Positions 9,040 through 17,924 of a stretch of 64,000 nt of DNA are shown piece by piece. The notes under the pieces are model-generated. The model had not been told where the DNA came from. It saw nothing but the letters and a program-made list of their open reading frames with translations, and ran no database searches. Numbering within the stretch: the first letter of the stretch is position 1; every line of letters starts with the position of its first letter. The DNA is from Croceibacterium ferulae (lineage in GTDB: Bacteria > Pseudomonadota > Alphaproteobacteria > Sphingomonadales > Sphingomonadaceae), in NCBI RefSeq assembly GCF_003660445.1, contig NZ_QZVQ01000006.1:62001-126000 (forward strand). The letters are read 5' to 3'. Position numbers and translations under genes: made by a program.

Positions 9040-9695
9040 CGGGCGTGATCCTCGGGGCTGATCTTCTGGTAACGGACAAGCGAGAAATGGCCGAGCGGCG
9101 GCAGCGGGCGGTTCTCCAGCAGGCGCAGATCAGGCCGGGTGGCGGCCCAGTTCTCGTACCGGCTCCACGGAAACTCGGTGCGGAAGCCCAGCCGGCTGGT
9201 CAGCGGCATCAGCGTGCGTTCGATCGCCCCGCGCAGGCCGCGGCCCGCACCCACGCGGGTGGTGATGATGATCTCGCCCCCCGGGCGGCAGATGCGGGCG
9301 AATTCGTCCAGCGCCCGTTCGGGGTGCGGGCAGGCGGTGATCACATACTGCGCCACCACCGCATCGAAGCTGTTGTCGGCGAAATGCAGCGCCTCCGCAT
9401 CGGCGACCACCACCTGTTCGACATGGCTCAACTGCTGTTCGCGCACCCGCGCACGCGCCTTGTCCAGCATGGCGTCGGACAGGTCGACCGCCACGATCCG
9501 CAGGTCGCGCGAATATTGCGGCAGGGAAATGCCGGTGCCGACGCCGACCTCTATGATCCGCCCGCCGACCTGGTCGGCCGCGACGATCGCCGCCGACCGT
9601 CCGGTGCGAAAGACCGGGCCGAAGACCAGGTCATAGATCGGCGCCCATCGATCATAGGCGCGGGCGACGCCCGCCGTGCTCATCTGGGTGGTCAT
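9036..9695 (-). CDS. pmtA: PmtA-like phospholipid N-methyltransferase
   Basis: About 219 aa, class I SAM-dependent methyltransferase. The SAM loop is IIEVGVGTGISLPQY, the acidic strand VAVDLSDAMLDKAR, followed by VVADAEALHFADNSFDAV. The N-terminal YDRWAPIYDLVFGP and overall size resemble the Rhodobacter PmtA that methylates phosphatidylethanolamine to phosphatidylcholine. Some UbiE/arsenite methyltransferases look similar, so the substrate is inferred. Start at ATG 9695; ATG 9683 and 9731 are alternatives. Overlap of 4 bases with the DUF962-like gene. Confidence 0.78.
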   Translation of the reverse strand: MTTQMSTAGVARAYDRWAPIYDLVFGPVFRTGRSAAIVAADQVGGRIIEVGVGTGISLPQYSRDLRIVAVDLSDAMLDKARARVREQQLSHVEQVVVADAEALHFADNSFDAVVAQYVITACPHPERALDEFARICRPGGEIIITTRVGAGRGLRGAIERTLMPLTSRLGFRTEFPWSRYENWAATRPDLRLLENRPLPPLGHFSLVRYQKISPEDHAR

Positions 9696-9836
9696 GCCGG
9701 TGCTGTTCCCGCGTTGTGACCTCCCGGTCATCGCAGGGTCAGATGACGCTTGCAGGACAGCATGGTGACAGTTCGACGACCTGCCGGACTATATCCGGCA
9801 ACATCGACGTCACATCTGAGCGATATGGATGATCGC

Positions 9837-9911
9837 TGGAGCGGGCGAAGGGATTCGAACCCTCGACCCCAACCTTGGCAAGGTTGTGCTCTACCCCTGA
9901 GCTACGCCCGC
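9837..9911 (-). tRNA. tRNA-Gly (anticodon GCC)
   Basis: 75 nt including an encoded CCA (TGG at 9837-9839 on the plus strand). Acceptor stem GCGGGCG/CGCCCGC, D arm GCTCAGGGGTAGAGC, anticodon arm CAACC-TTGCCAA-GGTTG, T loop TTCGAAT. No integrase or duplicated 3' end is seen beside it. Confidence 0.97.
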
Positions 9912-10098
9912 TCTCTGGCGCTTCACCAGCCTTGCGAAATTCGCACGGCCCGGTGGGGAGGCGCGCCACTATCAAAGGGGCGGCACCCCTGCAAGCGCAA
10001 AAACACGCGAAATGCACGGCCGCTCTTCACCCTTGGCAAACCCGGCGCGGTGGCCACATAGGATACCAGCATTCATCAAGCGGCAGGGAGCGGCAATC

Positions 10099-11013
10099 TT
10101 GGCAAGCATGGGCCTCAGCATCGACGAGCAGAAGGCAGTGGACCGGTTCCGCAAGGACGTGGTCGAACCCAGCCGCGACAAGCTGGTGATCCTGGATTTC
10201 TGGGCCGAATGGTGCGGGCCATGCAAGGCGCTGACCCCGGTGCTGGAAAAGATCGCCGCCGAATATGCCGACAAGGGCGTGATCCTGGCCAAGCTGAACG
10301 TGGACGAGGAACAGTTCATCGCCAGCCAATTCCAGGTGCGGTCCATCCCCACCGTCTATGCCATGTTCCAGGGCCAGCCGGTGGCGGACCTGACACCCGC
10401 GCGCACCGAAAGCCAGCTGCGCCAGGCGCTGGACGCGCTGCTGGCGCAGCTGCCGGTGGCGGGTGGCGATGGCGAGGCGCAGGCGCCCGATATCGCGCCG
10501 CTGGTCGCGATGGGCGAGCAGGTGCTGGCCGAAGGCGATGCGGAGCGGGCGGTCGGCATCTTCATGCAGATCGCCGAGATGGCGCCGGAAGATGCGGGCG
10601 TGCAATCCGGCCTGATCCGCGCGCTGATCGCCGCCGGCCAGGTGGAAGAGGCGCGCACCGCGCTGAACATGCTGCCCGACGATCTGCGCAAGGATCCGCT
10701 GGTGGCGCAGGCGGCCGCCGCGCTGGAGCTGGCGGGCAGCAATGTCGACCAGAGCGAGCTGCAGGGCCTGCGCGCCGCCGCGGCGGAGCGGCCGGCCGAC
10801 ATGGACGCGCAGTTCGCCTGGGCGCAGGGCGCCTTCGCGGCTGGGCTGCGCGAGGATGCGGCCGACACGCTGCTGCGCATGATCGCCGCCGATCCGCAAT
10901 GGAACGAAGGCGCGGCCAAGGCCAAGCTGCTGCAGATCTTCGAGGCGGTCGGCCTGGAAGATCCGTGGGTGTCCGCCACGCGGCGGCGCCTGTCGCTGCT
11001 GCTGTTCGGTTGA
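10099..11013 (+). CDS. cnoX: CnoX/YbbN-like thioredoxin-TPR co-chaperone
   Basis: About 304 aa. A thioredoxin domain (residues ~10-120) carries the intact active site WAEWCGPCK (C39, C42), and the C-terminal part is alpha-helical with TPR-like repeats. This two-domain layout is CnoX/YbbN, a holdase that protects proteins from oxidative damage; the intact CxxC means redox activity is retained, unlike E. coli YbbN. Start chosen as TTG 10099 because AGGGAG ends 8 bases before it; ATG 10108 would leave it 17 bases away. The Lon-N-domain gene follows after 10 bases. Confidence 0.88.
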   Translation: MASMGLSIDEQKAVDRFRKDVVEPSRDKLVILDFWAEWCGPCKALTPVLEKIAAEYADKGVILAKLNVDEEQFIASQFQVRSIPTVYAMFQGQPVADLTPARTESQLRQALDALLAQLPVAGGDGEAQAPDIAPLVAMGEQVLAEGDAERAVGIFMQIAEMAPEDAGVQSGLIRALIAAGQVEEARTALNMLPDDLRKDPLVAQAAAALELAGSNVDQSELQGLRAAAAERPADMDAQFAWAQGAFAAGLREDAADTLLRMIAADPQWNEGAAKAKLLQIFEAVGLEDPWVSATRRRLSLLLFG

Positions 11014-11023
11014 GCCGGACAGG

Positions 11024-11638
11024 ATGACCGCGGTCCGCCTGCCGATCTTTCCGCTGACCGGGGCCATCCTGTTCCCCGGCCTGCAGCTGCCGCTGCATAT
11101 CTTCGAGCCGCGCTATCGCGACCTGGTCGGCACGGCGCTGGCCAAGGACCGGCGCATCGCCATGATCCAGCCGCGCGCCATCGCAGAGGGTTCCCCTCTG
11201 TTCGGGATGGGCTGTGTCGGCCGGATCGATGATGTGGAGGCGTTGCCCGACGGGCGATACAACATCGTGCTGGAAGGGGAGGCGCGCTTCCGCCTGCTGC
11301 GCGAGCTGGAAGTGACCACGCTGTTCCGCCAGGTCGAGGCGGAGCTGATCCCCGATGCGACGGACGAGGCGCTGAGCAGCGTGGAGCGCGCCGCCTTCGA
11401 GCAGGAGGCCCGCATCTTTGCCGACCAGCAAGGCTATCAGGTGGACTGGCAATCGCTGGAGCGGCTGGACGATGCCAGCCTGATCAACGGCGTCAGCCAG
11501 ATCGCGCCGTTCGATTCGGCGGCCAAGCAGGCCTTGCTGGAAGCCGGCGACCTGGCGACCCGGTGCGAGCTGCTGATCCAGCTGATGCAGTTCTTCGGTC
11601 GCAGCGACCCGGACGAAAGCAAGGTCACGCTGCAGTAG
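11024..11638 (+). CDS. Lon N-terminal (LON substrate-binding) domain protein
   Basis: 204 aa with no ATPase or protease part. It opens with RLPIFPLTGAILFPG and LPLHIFEPRYRDLV, the start of the Lon substrate-binding domain, and continues with GCVGRIDDVEALPDGRYNIV and a helical C-terminus. Stand-alone versions are common in proteobacteria and their role is not settled. It is 10 bases behind the CnoX-like gene, a pairing that suggests a shared protein-quality task. Confidence 0.9.
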   Translation: MTAVRLPIFPLTGAILFPGLQLPLHIFEPRYRDLVGTALAKDRRIAMIQPRAIAEGSPLFGMGCVGRIDDVEALPDGRYNIVLEGEARFRLLRELEVTTLFRQVEAELIPDATDEALSSVERAAFEQEARIFADQQGYQVDWQSLERLDDASLINGVSQIAPFDSAAKQALLEAGDLATRCELLIQLMQFFGRSDPDESKVTLQ

Positions 11639-11654
11639 GCGCCTGCCGCGGGTG

Positions 11655-12275
11655 TCAGAAACTCCCGCGGATTCCGTCGATCACATATTGCGAGGCCAAT
11701 GCGGCCAGCAGCACGCCCAGCAGCCGTGTCAGCACCGCTTCGAAGCGCGGCCCCACCGCCTTCATCAGCGGCCCGGCGGCCAGCAGCGCCAGCATGGTCA
11801 GCAGCAGCACCAGACCCAGTGCGCCCAGCACCACCAGCGTCCCCGGCAGGCCGTCGGCATTGCTCTGCAGCAGCATGACGGAGGCGATCGCCCCGGGTCC
11901 GGCGAGCATCGGCATTGCCATGGGGAAGATGGACACGTCATCCTGCGTCGGATCGGCCATCACCTGTTCGGCGCGCTGCTCCCGCCGTTGGGTGCGCTTC
12001 TCGAACACCATGTCGAGCGCGATGAGGAACAGCATGATGCCACCGGCGATGCGGAAGGCGTCCAGTTCGATATGTAGTGCGCCCAGCAATTGCTGGCCGA
12101 ACAGGGCGAAGAACAGCAGGATGCCGCCCGCCACCACGCAGGCGCGGATCGCCATGGCGCGGCGATGCCGGGCCTCGAACCGGGCGGTCAGGCCGGCGAA
12201 GATCGGCGCGCAGCCCGGCGGATCGATGATCACGAACAGGGTGGCGAAGGCGGAGAGGAACAGGTCGAACAGCAT
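11655..12275 (-). CDS. MarC-family integral membrane protein
   Basis: 206 aa with six predicted membrane spans. The N-terminus FATLFVIIDPPGCAPIFAGLT is the MarC/UPF0056 signature. The name is historical: members were once linked with multiple antibiotic resistance in E. coli without firm proof, and some are called NAAT-type transporters. It is the last gene of the leftward argB chain and overlaps the preceding lipoprotein gene by one base (TGATG). Confidence 0.9.
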   Translation of the reverse strand: MLFDLFLSAFATLFVIIDPPGCAPIFAGLTARFEARHRRAMAIRACVVAGGILLFFALFGQQLLGALHIELDAFRIAGGIMLFLIALDMVFEKRTQRREQRAEQVMADPTQDDVSIFPMAMPMLAGPGAIASVMLLQSNADGLPGTLVVLGALGLVLLLTMLALLAAGPLMKAVGPRFEAVLTRLLGVLLAALASQYVIDGIRGSF

Positions 12276-13054
12276 CAGGCACCGTCACCAGCAGTGAGCA
12301 ACTGGGTATGCACCGGCTCCCACCCTTCGGCACCCTGCCACCAGGCGGTAAAGCCGCTGGCGATGTCGGGCGCGGGGGTCCAGCGTAGCGTACCGTCGCG
12401 TGCCAGGCCCGGCTGGGCACCGGACGCGGCCGGCCCGGTTTCACGACCGGTCGGCCGGGTGCATGGGACGACGCGAGCACGGATCATGTTCAGCGCCTCC
12501 ACCACGATGGCGTCGTCCGCATTGTCGGCTGCGCGTTGTGCCGCATCCTCGCGCCGGGTGCGCGTGAGGTCGGGATCGGGCTGCCACACGGTCACGCTCC
12601 AGCGGAAATCATTGTCGCGCTGCCGCTCCCACACGCGCGTGAAGCGGCTCCAGTTGCCGGTCGCGTCATGACCCAGGCCGGCGACCACCACGGCCGATCC
12701 GTCGCAACTGGCCCAGGCCTCGCGCGCCTGCCACCGGTCGGGGGTGGCGGGGCTGGCCCGGCCGGCCAGCCAGCTGGCGGCAGGCATGGCGGCGCCGTTC
12801 CAGGCAATCTGCGCGCCGGGCGTGGCGCGGTTGGCCAGCGCCAGCCACTGGCCTTCTTCCCGCGCGGCACGGGCGAGCGCTATTTCCGCCGCGATCACAC
12901 TGGTGGGCTGCGCATTCGCGCGCAGCGGCGGTCTGCGCCGTTCCTGCGCGATGGCCCGGCTGCTCAGCCCGCCGGACTGGCCGCCGCCGCACGCCGACAG
13001 CGTCATGGCGAGCACCGCCGGGGCCAGCAGCAGCGCCGCCCGCCGCACGGTCAC
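12275..13054 (-). CDS. Hypothetical lipoprotein
   Basis: About 259 aa; not a family I recognise. The start is GTG overlapping the YggT stop as GTGA (13051-13054). A signal sequence runs to a lipobox LSAC with the acylated Cys at residue 22, then GGGQSGG. The mature part has many Trp residues (e.g. ARVWERQRDNDFRWSVTVWQ and GFTAWWQGAEGWEP) and three or four Cys, suggesting a folded periplasmic domain. It lies between yggT and marC in a tightly overlapping chain. Confidence 0.75.
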   Translation of the reverse strand: MTVRRAALLLAPAVLAMTLSACGGGQSGGLSSRAIAQERRRPPLRANAQPTSVIAAEIALARAAREEGQWLALANRATPGAQIAWNGAAMPAASWLAGRASPATPDRWQAREAWASCDGSAVVVAGLGHDATGNWSRFTRVWERQRDNDFRWSVTVWQPDPDLTRTRREDAAQRAADNADDAIVVEALNMIRARVVPCTRPTGRETGPAASGAQPGLARDGTLRWTPAPDIASGFTAWWQGAEGWEPVHTQLLTAGDGA

Positions 13055-13350
13055 GCCGCCATCTGGCTGTAGGCGAGGTTCTGCAGGACGATGTTGATGA
13101 TATTCAGCACCACGATCAGCACCAGCGGGGAAAAGTCGATCGCGCCGGTATTGGGCAGGATGCGGCGGATCGGCGACAGGATCGGATCGAGCAGCGCGCT
13201 GACCGATGTCCAGATCGCCGCGACCCAGTTGCTGCGCATGGAGATGACGTTGAAGGATACCAGCAGGCTCAGCACGAACTGCACGATCACCAGGATGATG
13301 ATGATGTTGATCAGGTAGCCGACGATCTGCGACAGGGTCAGTAAGAGCAC
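13051..13350 (-). CDS. YggT-family membrane protein
   Basis: 99 aa with two hydrophobic YggT repeats: IVGYLINIIIILVIVQFVLS and the C-terminal FSPLVLIVVLNIINIVL, separated by LDPILSPIRRILPNTGAID, which is the family's most conserved stretch. YggT proteins are implicated in osmotic-shock tolerance and, in some bacteria, cell shape. The GTGA overlap with the lipoprotein downstream shows co-translation. Confidence 0.93.
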   Translation of the reverse strand: MLLLTLSQIVGYLINIIIILVIVQFVLSLLVSFNVISMRSNWVAAIWTSVSALLDPILSPIRRILPNTGAIDFSPLVLIVVLNIINIVLQNLAYSQMAA

Positions 13351-13385
13351 GGGTGGGGGTCTTTCTGCTGGTCAGGCCGCGGCCG

Positions 13386-13922
13386 TCACGCGGGCGAGCC
13401 GGTGCCGGAGCGTTCGGTGAGTTCGATGAAGGTGGAGGAGCGGATGGTCCAGCGAAGCTGGGTCGGCGTGGCGCCATCGACATCGTTGACGCGCTTCAGC
13501 TCCAGCGTGCCGGTACGCGGCGGGGTGCCGATTTCGTCGGCATGGGTCAGCGTGCCTTCCACCGTGCAATAGAGCGAGCCGGCGGCGCCTTCCTGCGTGG
13601 AGTCGCCCCATGTGATGACGGGGCGCTTGTAATCGGAGAACAGTGCCTGCAGCCGCGCGCCGTCGATCACCGGATCGGCCCAGACCAGCGCCGCCCGGTC
13701 CCACTCGCCGGCCGCGATCGCATCGCCGTAGAAGCGGGCCACATCCATGCAGGTGCGGCTGGAAAGGGCCGGGAAATCTTCCACCTGCGCCGGCAGCGCG
13801 GCAGGCGTCGCCAGCGGATCGGCCGCAGGCGGCAGGGCGGCGTTCTCCGACGGCTGGGGGGCCGGAGCCTCCGAACCGCAGGCCGCCAGCAGGGCGAGAA
13901 CGGGGAGAAGGCCTGCGCGCAT
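13386..13922 (-). CDS. Hypothetical lipoprotein downstream of argB
   Basis: 178 aa of unknown family. The N-terminus MRAGLLPVLALLAACGSEAP gives a lipobox LAAC with Cys15, followed by a Pro/Ala-rich linker to about residue 47. The C-terminal ~130 residues contain two cysteines (RTCMDVARFYG and SLYCTVEG) that may form a disulfide and a beta-rich end. The start is one base after the argB stop, so it belongs to the argB transcript. Confidence 0.75.
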   Translation of the reverse strand: MRAGLLPVLALLAACGSEAPAPQPSENAALPPAADPLATPAALPAQVEDFPALSSRTCMDVARFYGDAIAAGEWDRAALVWADPVIDGARLQALFSDYKRPVITWGDSTQEGAAGSLYCTVEGTLTHADEIGTPPRTGTLELKRVNDVDGATPTQLRWTIRSSTFIELTERSGTGSPA

Positions 13923-13923
13923 C

Positions 13924-14826
13924 TCAGGCGTCCGCCCGGATCAGCGTGCCTGCGCCGCGGGAGGTGAAGAATTCCAGCAGCATGGCATGGGGCACCCGGC
14001 CATCCAACACCACCGCCGCCTCGCACCCGGCCTCCACCGCATGCACGCAGGTTTCCAGCTTGGGGATCATGCCGCCGCTGATCGCACCTTCCGCCGTCAG
14101 CCGGGCGATGTCGGTCGGCGTCAGGTTGCTGACCAGCCGCTTGTTCGCGTCCAGCACGCCGGCCACGTCGGTCAGCAGGAACAGCCGCGCCGCCCCCAGC
14201 GCCGCCGCCAAAGCGCCCGCCATGGTATCGGCATTGATGTTGTAGGTCTCCCCATCCAGCCCGGCGCCGATCGGCGCGACCACCGGGATCATCCCGGCGC
14301 TGCTGGCGGTTTCCAGGATGGCGGTGTCGATCACCTGCGGTTCGCCCACGAAGCCCAGGTCGATCGCCTGTTCGATCAGGCTGTCCGGGTCGGTCACGGT
14401 GCGCGTCAGCTTGGCCGCGGTGACCATGTTGCCGTCCTTGCCCGATATGCCCAGCGCCTTGCCCCCCGCGCGCGCGATCCAGCCGACCAGTTCCTTGTTG
14501 ATGGCGCCCGACAGGACCATTTCGGCGATCTCCGCCGTGGCACGATCGGTCACGCGCAGGCCATCGACGAAGGAGCTTTCCACGCCCAGCTTCTTCAGCA
14601 TGGCGCCGATCTGCGGGCCGCCGCCATGCACCACCACCGGATTGATGCCGACCGTCTTCAGCAGCACGACATCATGCGCAAAGGCCTGCGCCATGGCAGG
14701 ATCGCCCATTGCGTGGCCGCCATATTTCACCACAAAGCTGCGCCCGGCATAGCGTTGCAGATAAGGCAGCGCCTCGATCAGCACTTCCGCCTTGGCCAGC
14801 ATCTGCCGTTCGGTATCCGCGTTCAT
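13924..14826 (-). CDS. argB: N-acetylglutamate kinase
   Basis: 300 aa. It phosphorylates N-acetyl-L-glutamate with ATP, the second step of arginine synthesis. Visible: [10 protein letters not shown] (phosphate-binding Lys/Gly), [16 protein letters not shown] for the substrate, [11 protein letters not shown], and the C-terminal [20 protein letters not shown] at 14826 ([10 protein letters not shown]); longer readings run into the divergent universal-stress gene at 14906. It heads the chain argB-lipoprotein-yggT-lipoprotein-marC. Confidence 0.96.
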   Translation of the reverse strand: MNADTERQMLAKAEVLIEALPYLQRYAGRSFVVKYGGHAMGDPAMAQAFAHDVVLLKTVGINPVVVHGGGPQIGAMLKKLGVESSFVDGLRVTDRATAEIAEMVLSGAINKELVGWIARAGGKALGISGKDGNMVTAAKLTRTVTDPDSLIEQAIDLGFVGEPQVIDTAILETASSAGMIPVVAPIGAGLDGETYNINADTMAGALAAALGAARLFLLTDVAGVLDANKRLVSNLTPTDIARLTAEGAISGGMIPKLETCVHAVEAGCEAAVVLDGRVPHAMLLEFFTSRGAGTLIRADA

Positions 14827-14905
14827 GGCTGTTGCCTTAGAGCGCGTGCCCGCAAACGGCAATCGCCACTGGCAACGCCTGCTGGCAGCCGTTACCCTTG
14901 CGGCC

Positions 14906-15712
14906 ATGCGATCGATACTGCTCCACATCATGGACGATAATGGCCTGGAGGCGCGCCTCGGGGCGGCGCTGGACCTGGCGCGCACGGTGGACGGCCACGT
15001 CCTCTGCCTGCAGGCCACCCCGCACGAGATCGACCTGCCGGGCGACTTCTTCGGCACGGAAGCGGCGGAGATCGTGGTGCGGTTGCAGGAAGGCGCGGCG
15101 GCGCTGCGGCAGAAGATCGAACCGCGTCTGGCGGCGCAGGACGTCGCCTGGTCGTGGGAAGTGGATGAACGGTCCGCTGCGGAAGCGCTGGTGGAACACA
15201 GCCGGCTGAACGATCTGGTGGTGATGGGCAATTGCGATCCCGCCAGCGGCAATCCGTCGGGCCTGCCGGCCGCCGTCGGCACGCGCGCGCATACCCCCAT
15301 CCTGCTGGTGCCGTCCGATACGGTCGGCTTTGACTGCACAGCCCCCGCGCTGGTCGCGTGGGACGGATCGCCGGAAGCCTGCCGCGCCCTGCGATCGGCG
15401 GTGCCGTTGCTGGAACATTCGAAGGCGGTCACGCTGGCATGGGTCAGTGGGGAGCGCGGCAAGCGTCTCGAACGCTCGATGGAGGAGGCGGCCGCCTATC
15501 TGGCGCGCCATGGCGTGCGGTGCCAGATGGTGGAACTGCCATGCGAAGGCGGGCGGGTGGCCCAGGTGCTGCGCGATGCGACCGTCGATTTCGGTGCCGG
15601 CTGGATGGTGATGGGCGCATTTGGGGAGCAGCGATTGCGGGAACTGATGCGGGGCGGCGTGACGCAGGCGCTGTTCGAACAGCCGCCGGTGCCGATCCTG
15701 GCCCGCCACTGA
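14906..15712 (+). CDS. Tandem universal stress protein
   Basis: 268 aa built of two UspA-like halves: residues 1-140 ([23 protein letters not shown], ending [14 protein letters not shown]) and 145-268 ([22 protein letters not shown], ending [14 protein letters not shown]). Each half has the Rossmann-like Usp fold. The second half has [20 protein letters not shown], close to the G-2x-G-9x-G(S/T) nucleotide loop. Divergent from argB across 79 bases. The stress signal cannot be inferred. Confidence 0.88.
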   Translation: MRSILLHIMDDNGLEARLGAALDLARTVDGHVLCLQATPHEIDLPGDFFGTEAAEIVVRLQEGAAALRQKIEPRLAAQDVAWSWEVDERSAAEALVEHSRLNDLVVMGNCDPASGNPSGLPAAVGTRAHTPILLVPSDTVGFDCTAPALVAWDGSPEACRALRSAVPLLEHSKAVTLAWVSGERGKRLERSMEEAAAYLARHGVRCQMVELPCEGGRVAQVLRDATVDFGAGWMVMGAFGEQRLRELMRGGVTQALFEQPPVPILARH

Positions 15713-15864
15713 CCGGCCCGCCGCGCACGCTTCGGCGCAGCGGCAAGGGGGTTGGCGCGGCGTTCAGCGCGGCTTAACGGGCAGGCGCGCCTTTCTGGCG
15801 CTTCCGGTGGCATCCTTGGATGCTGGCCGCGGAATGTTGATGATTTGGGGGTTCGGGAAAGCCG

Positions 15865-16677
15865 ATGATCGCGCATATGTTCGCCCGCGGGCGCCTTGGC
15901 ACCGCTCTGCTGGCCCTCGCCGCGCTGGTGGCGGCGCCGATCGCCCCCGCAAGTGCCGTGGCGCAGGGTGTGACCACGATCGACCCCGATGCGGCCATCG
16001 ACGGGGACCTGAACGGCGCCCCGACGTCCACGCCGCAGAGCTACCCGACCTACAATGGCGAACTGTCGCCGAGCGACGGCATCAGTTCGCCGCCGCCCCC
16101 TGCGGTGGAGCAAGCACCGGTGGTGACCAGCCCCTATCCGTCAGAAGCGGCGAGCCAGGCAGCGCAGAACCCGTCGGTCGCCGGCGCGCAGGGCACCACC
16201 TACCAGGAGGATGATCTGATCGGCGCGGCCGAAGGGCTGTTCGGCAAGGGCGCCGAAGGGCTCGCCCGGCTGATGCAGGACATCCTGTCCAAGCAGGGCG
16301 AACCCAATGCCTATATTGTCGGGCGGGAGGCGAGCGCCGCCTTCATCGTCGGCGCGCGCTATGGCTCGGGCACGCTGTTCCACAAGGTCGAAGGGCAGCG
16401 CACCGTATACTGGACCGGCCCGTCGGTCGGGTTCGATGCGGGCGCCAATGCCGGCAACACCTTCGTGCTGGTGTACAACCTGTTCGACAGTGAAGAGCTC
16501 TACACCCGCTTTCCGGCTGGCGAGGGGCAGGTCTATTTCGCGGGCGGGTTCACCGCTTCCTACCTGCGCAAGGGCGATGTGGTGCTGATCCCGATCCGCG
16601 TCGGCGCCGGCCTGCGGCTGGGGGTCAATGTCGGCTACATGAAATTTACCAAGGATCAGACTTGGCTGCCCTTCTAG
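15865..16677 (+). CDS. eipA: EipA-type (DUF1134) envelope protein
   Basis: 270 aa. A signal peptide (residues 1-34, ending ASAVAQG) is followed by a low-complexity Pro/Ser/Gln linker to about residue 110. The DUF1134 beta domain follows, with ILSKQGEPNAYIVGREASAA, GARYGSGTLFHK, WTGPSVGFDAGANAGNTFVLVYNL and VGAGLRLGVNVGYMKFT. The Brucella member, EipA, is a periplasmic protein needed for cell envelope integrity. It stands alone in a 150-base-spaced position. Confidence 0.9.
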   Translation: MIAHMFARGRLGTALLALAALVAAPIAPASAVAQGVTTIDPDAAIDGDLNGAPTSTPQSYPTYNGELSPSDGISSPPPPAVEQAPVVTSPYPSEAASQAAQNPSVAGAQGTTYQEDDLIGAAEGLFGKGAEGLARLMQDILSKQGEPNAYIVGREASAAFIVGARYGSGTLFHKVEGQRTVYWTGPSVGFDAGANAGNTFVLVYNLFDSEELYTRFPAGEGQVYFAGGFTASYLRKGDVVLIPIRVGAGLRLGVNVGYMKFTKDQTWLPF

Positions 16678-16751
16678 TCGCCTGTGTACGGCCTCTCGCG
16701 CAATAAAGTGGCTTGCGGGCGGGGGCCGCGGGGGGCATGGGCCCACCCGCT

Positions 16752-17924
16752 ATGCTGAACCGCCTGACCCAACAATCGCCCGACGCGCTGCTGGCGCTGA
16801 TCAAGCTGCACGATGCCGACCCGGCGCCCGACAAGATCGACCTGGGCGTCGGCGTGTTCCGCACCGAGAGCGGCGCCACGCCGGTCTTCGGGGCGATCAA
16901 GGCGGCGGAGCAGCTGCTGGTCGACCGGCAGGACAGCAAGGCCTATCTCGGGCCCGAGGGCGACATGGGCTTCGTCCAGCGCCTGATCCCGCACATCTTC
17001 GGCGAAGGCACCGTGTCGGACCGGCTGGGCGGCATGCAGACGCCGGGTGGCACCGGTGCGGTGCGGCTGGCGCTGGCGCTGGCCAAGCGGGCAGGCGTCA
17101 CCCGTGTGCTGATGGGCACGCCATCCTGGCCCAACCACGCGCAGATCGTGGCCGATCTGGACCTGGAGCTGGTCGCGTTCAATCACGCCACGCCTGACGG
17201 CGCGGCCGACATCGAAGCGCTGCTGAGCGCGCTCGGTAGTGCCGGAGAGGGTGCTGCAGTGCTGCTGCACGGCTGCTGCCACAACCCGACCGGCGTCGAT
17301 TACACGCCCGCCGAATGGGACCGGATCGCCGCCGCTCTGGCGGATGGCGCGGTGCTGCCGATCGTCGATCTGGCCTATCAGGGGCTGGGCGTCGGCATGG
17401 AAGCGGACGCCTATGGTCCGCGCGTCGTGCTGGCCGCGGTGGCGGAGGCGCTGGTCGCCTATAGCTGCGACAAAAATTTCGGCCTGTATCGCGATCGCGT
17501 CGGCGCGCTGTACTGGCAGGGCGCGGATGCCGATGGCGCGACCCGGATCATGAGCAATGGCGCCGCGCTGGCCCGTGCCAACTGGTCCATGCCGCCCGAT
17601 CACGGCGCCGCCGCGGTGCGGCTGGTGCTGGAGGATGCGGCCCTGACCGCCGACTGGCTGGCCGAGCTGGAGGGCATGCGTCAGCGCATCAGCGGTGTGC
17701 GCAAGGCGCTGGCGGCGCACGGCACCGCCGGCACGCTGGACCTGACGCCCTATGGCCGGCAGCAGGGCATGTTCGCCATGTTGCCGCTGACCCCGGCGCA
17801 GATCGCGGCGCTGCGGAGCGAGCACTCGATCTACATGGCGGGCAGCGGACGGATCAATATCGCCGGGCTGACAGCGGGCAATCTGGACAAGTTCACGGCG
17901 GCGCTGGCAGCCGTCACGGCCTAG
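16752..17924 (+). CDS. Aromatic/aspartate aminotransferase (class I)
   Basis: 390 aa, fold-type I, TyrB/AspC-like. Seen: KIDLGVGVFRTESGATPVF, LGPEGDMGFVQ, QTPGGTGAVRLA, the HNPTGVDYT-type motif (CCHNPTGVDYTPAEW), DLAYQGLGVG, the PLP lysine in SCDKNFGLYRDRVG and the substrate-carboxylate Arg in SGRINIAGL. One departure: the residue just before the PLP lysine is Asp where AspC/TyrB have Ser. Start at ATG 16752 (MLNRLTQQ); ATG 16737 is possible. Its stop overlaps the ribE stop by 4 bases. Confidence 0.92.
   Translation: MLNRLTQQSPDALLALIKLHDADPAPDKIDLGVGVFRTESGATPVFGAIKAAEQLLVDRQDSKAYLGPEGDMGFVQRLIPHIFGEGTVSDRLGGMQTPGGTGAVRLALALAKRAGVTRVLMGTPSWPNHAQIVADLDLELVAFNHATPDGAADIEALLSALGSAGEGAAVLLHGCCHNPTGVDYTPAEWDRIAAALADGAVLPIVDLAYQGLGVGMEADAYGPRVVLAAVAEALVAYSCDKNFGLYRDRVGALYWQGADADGATRIMSNGAALARANWSMPPDHGAAAVRLVLEDAALTADWLAELEGMRQRISGVRKALAAHGTAGTLDLTPYGRQQGMFAMLPLTPAQIAALRSEHSIYMAGSGRINIAGLTAGNLDKFTAALAAVTA

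Noticed and set aside
9837-9911. tRNA genes as integration sites for islands (also 34045-34131 and 52487-52561)
   Set aside because: No integrase, no duplicated tRNA 3' ends and no change in gene style beside any of the three.
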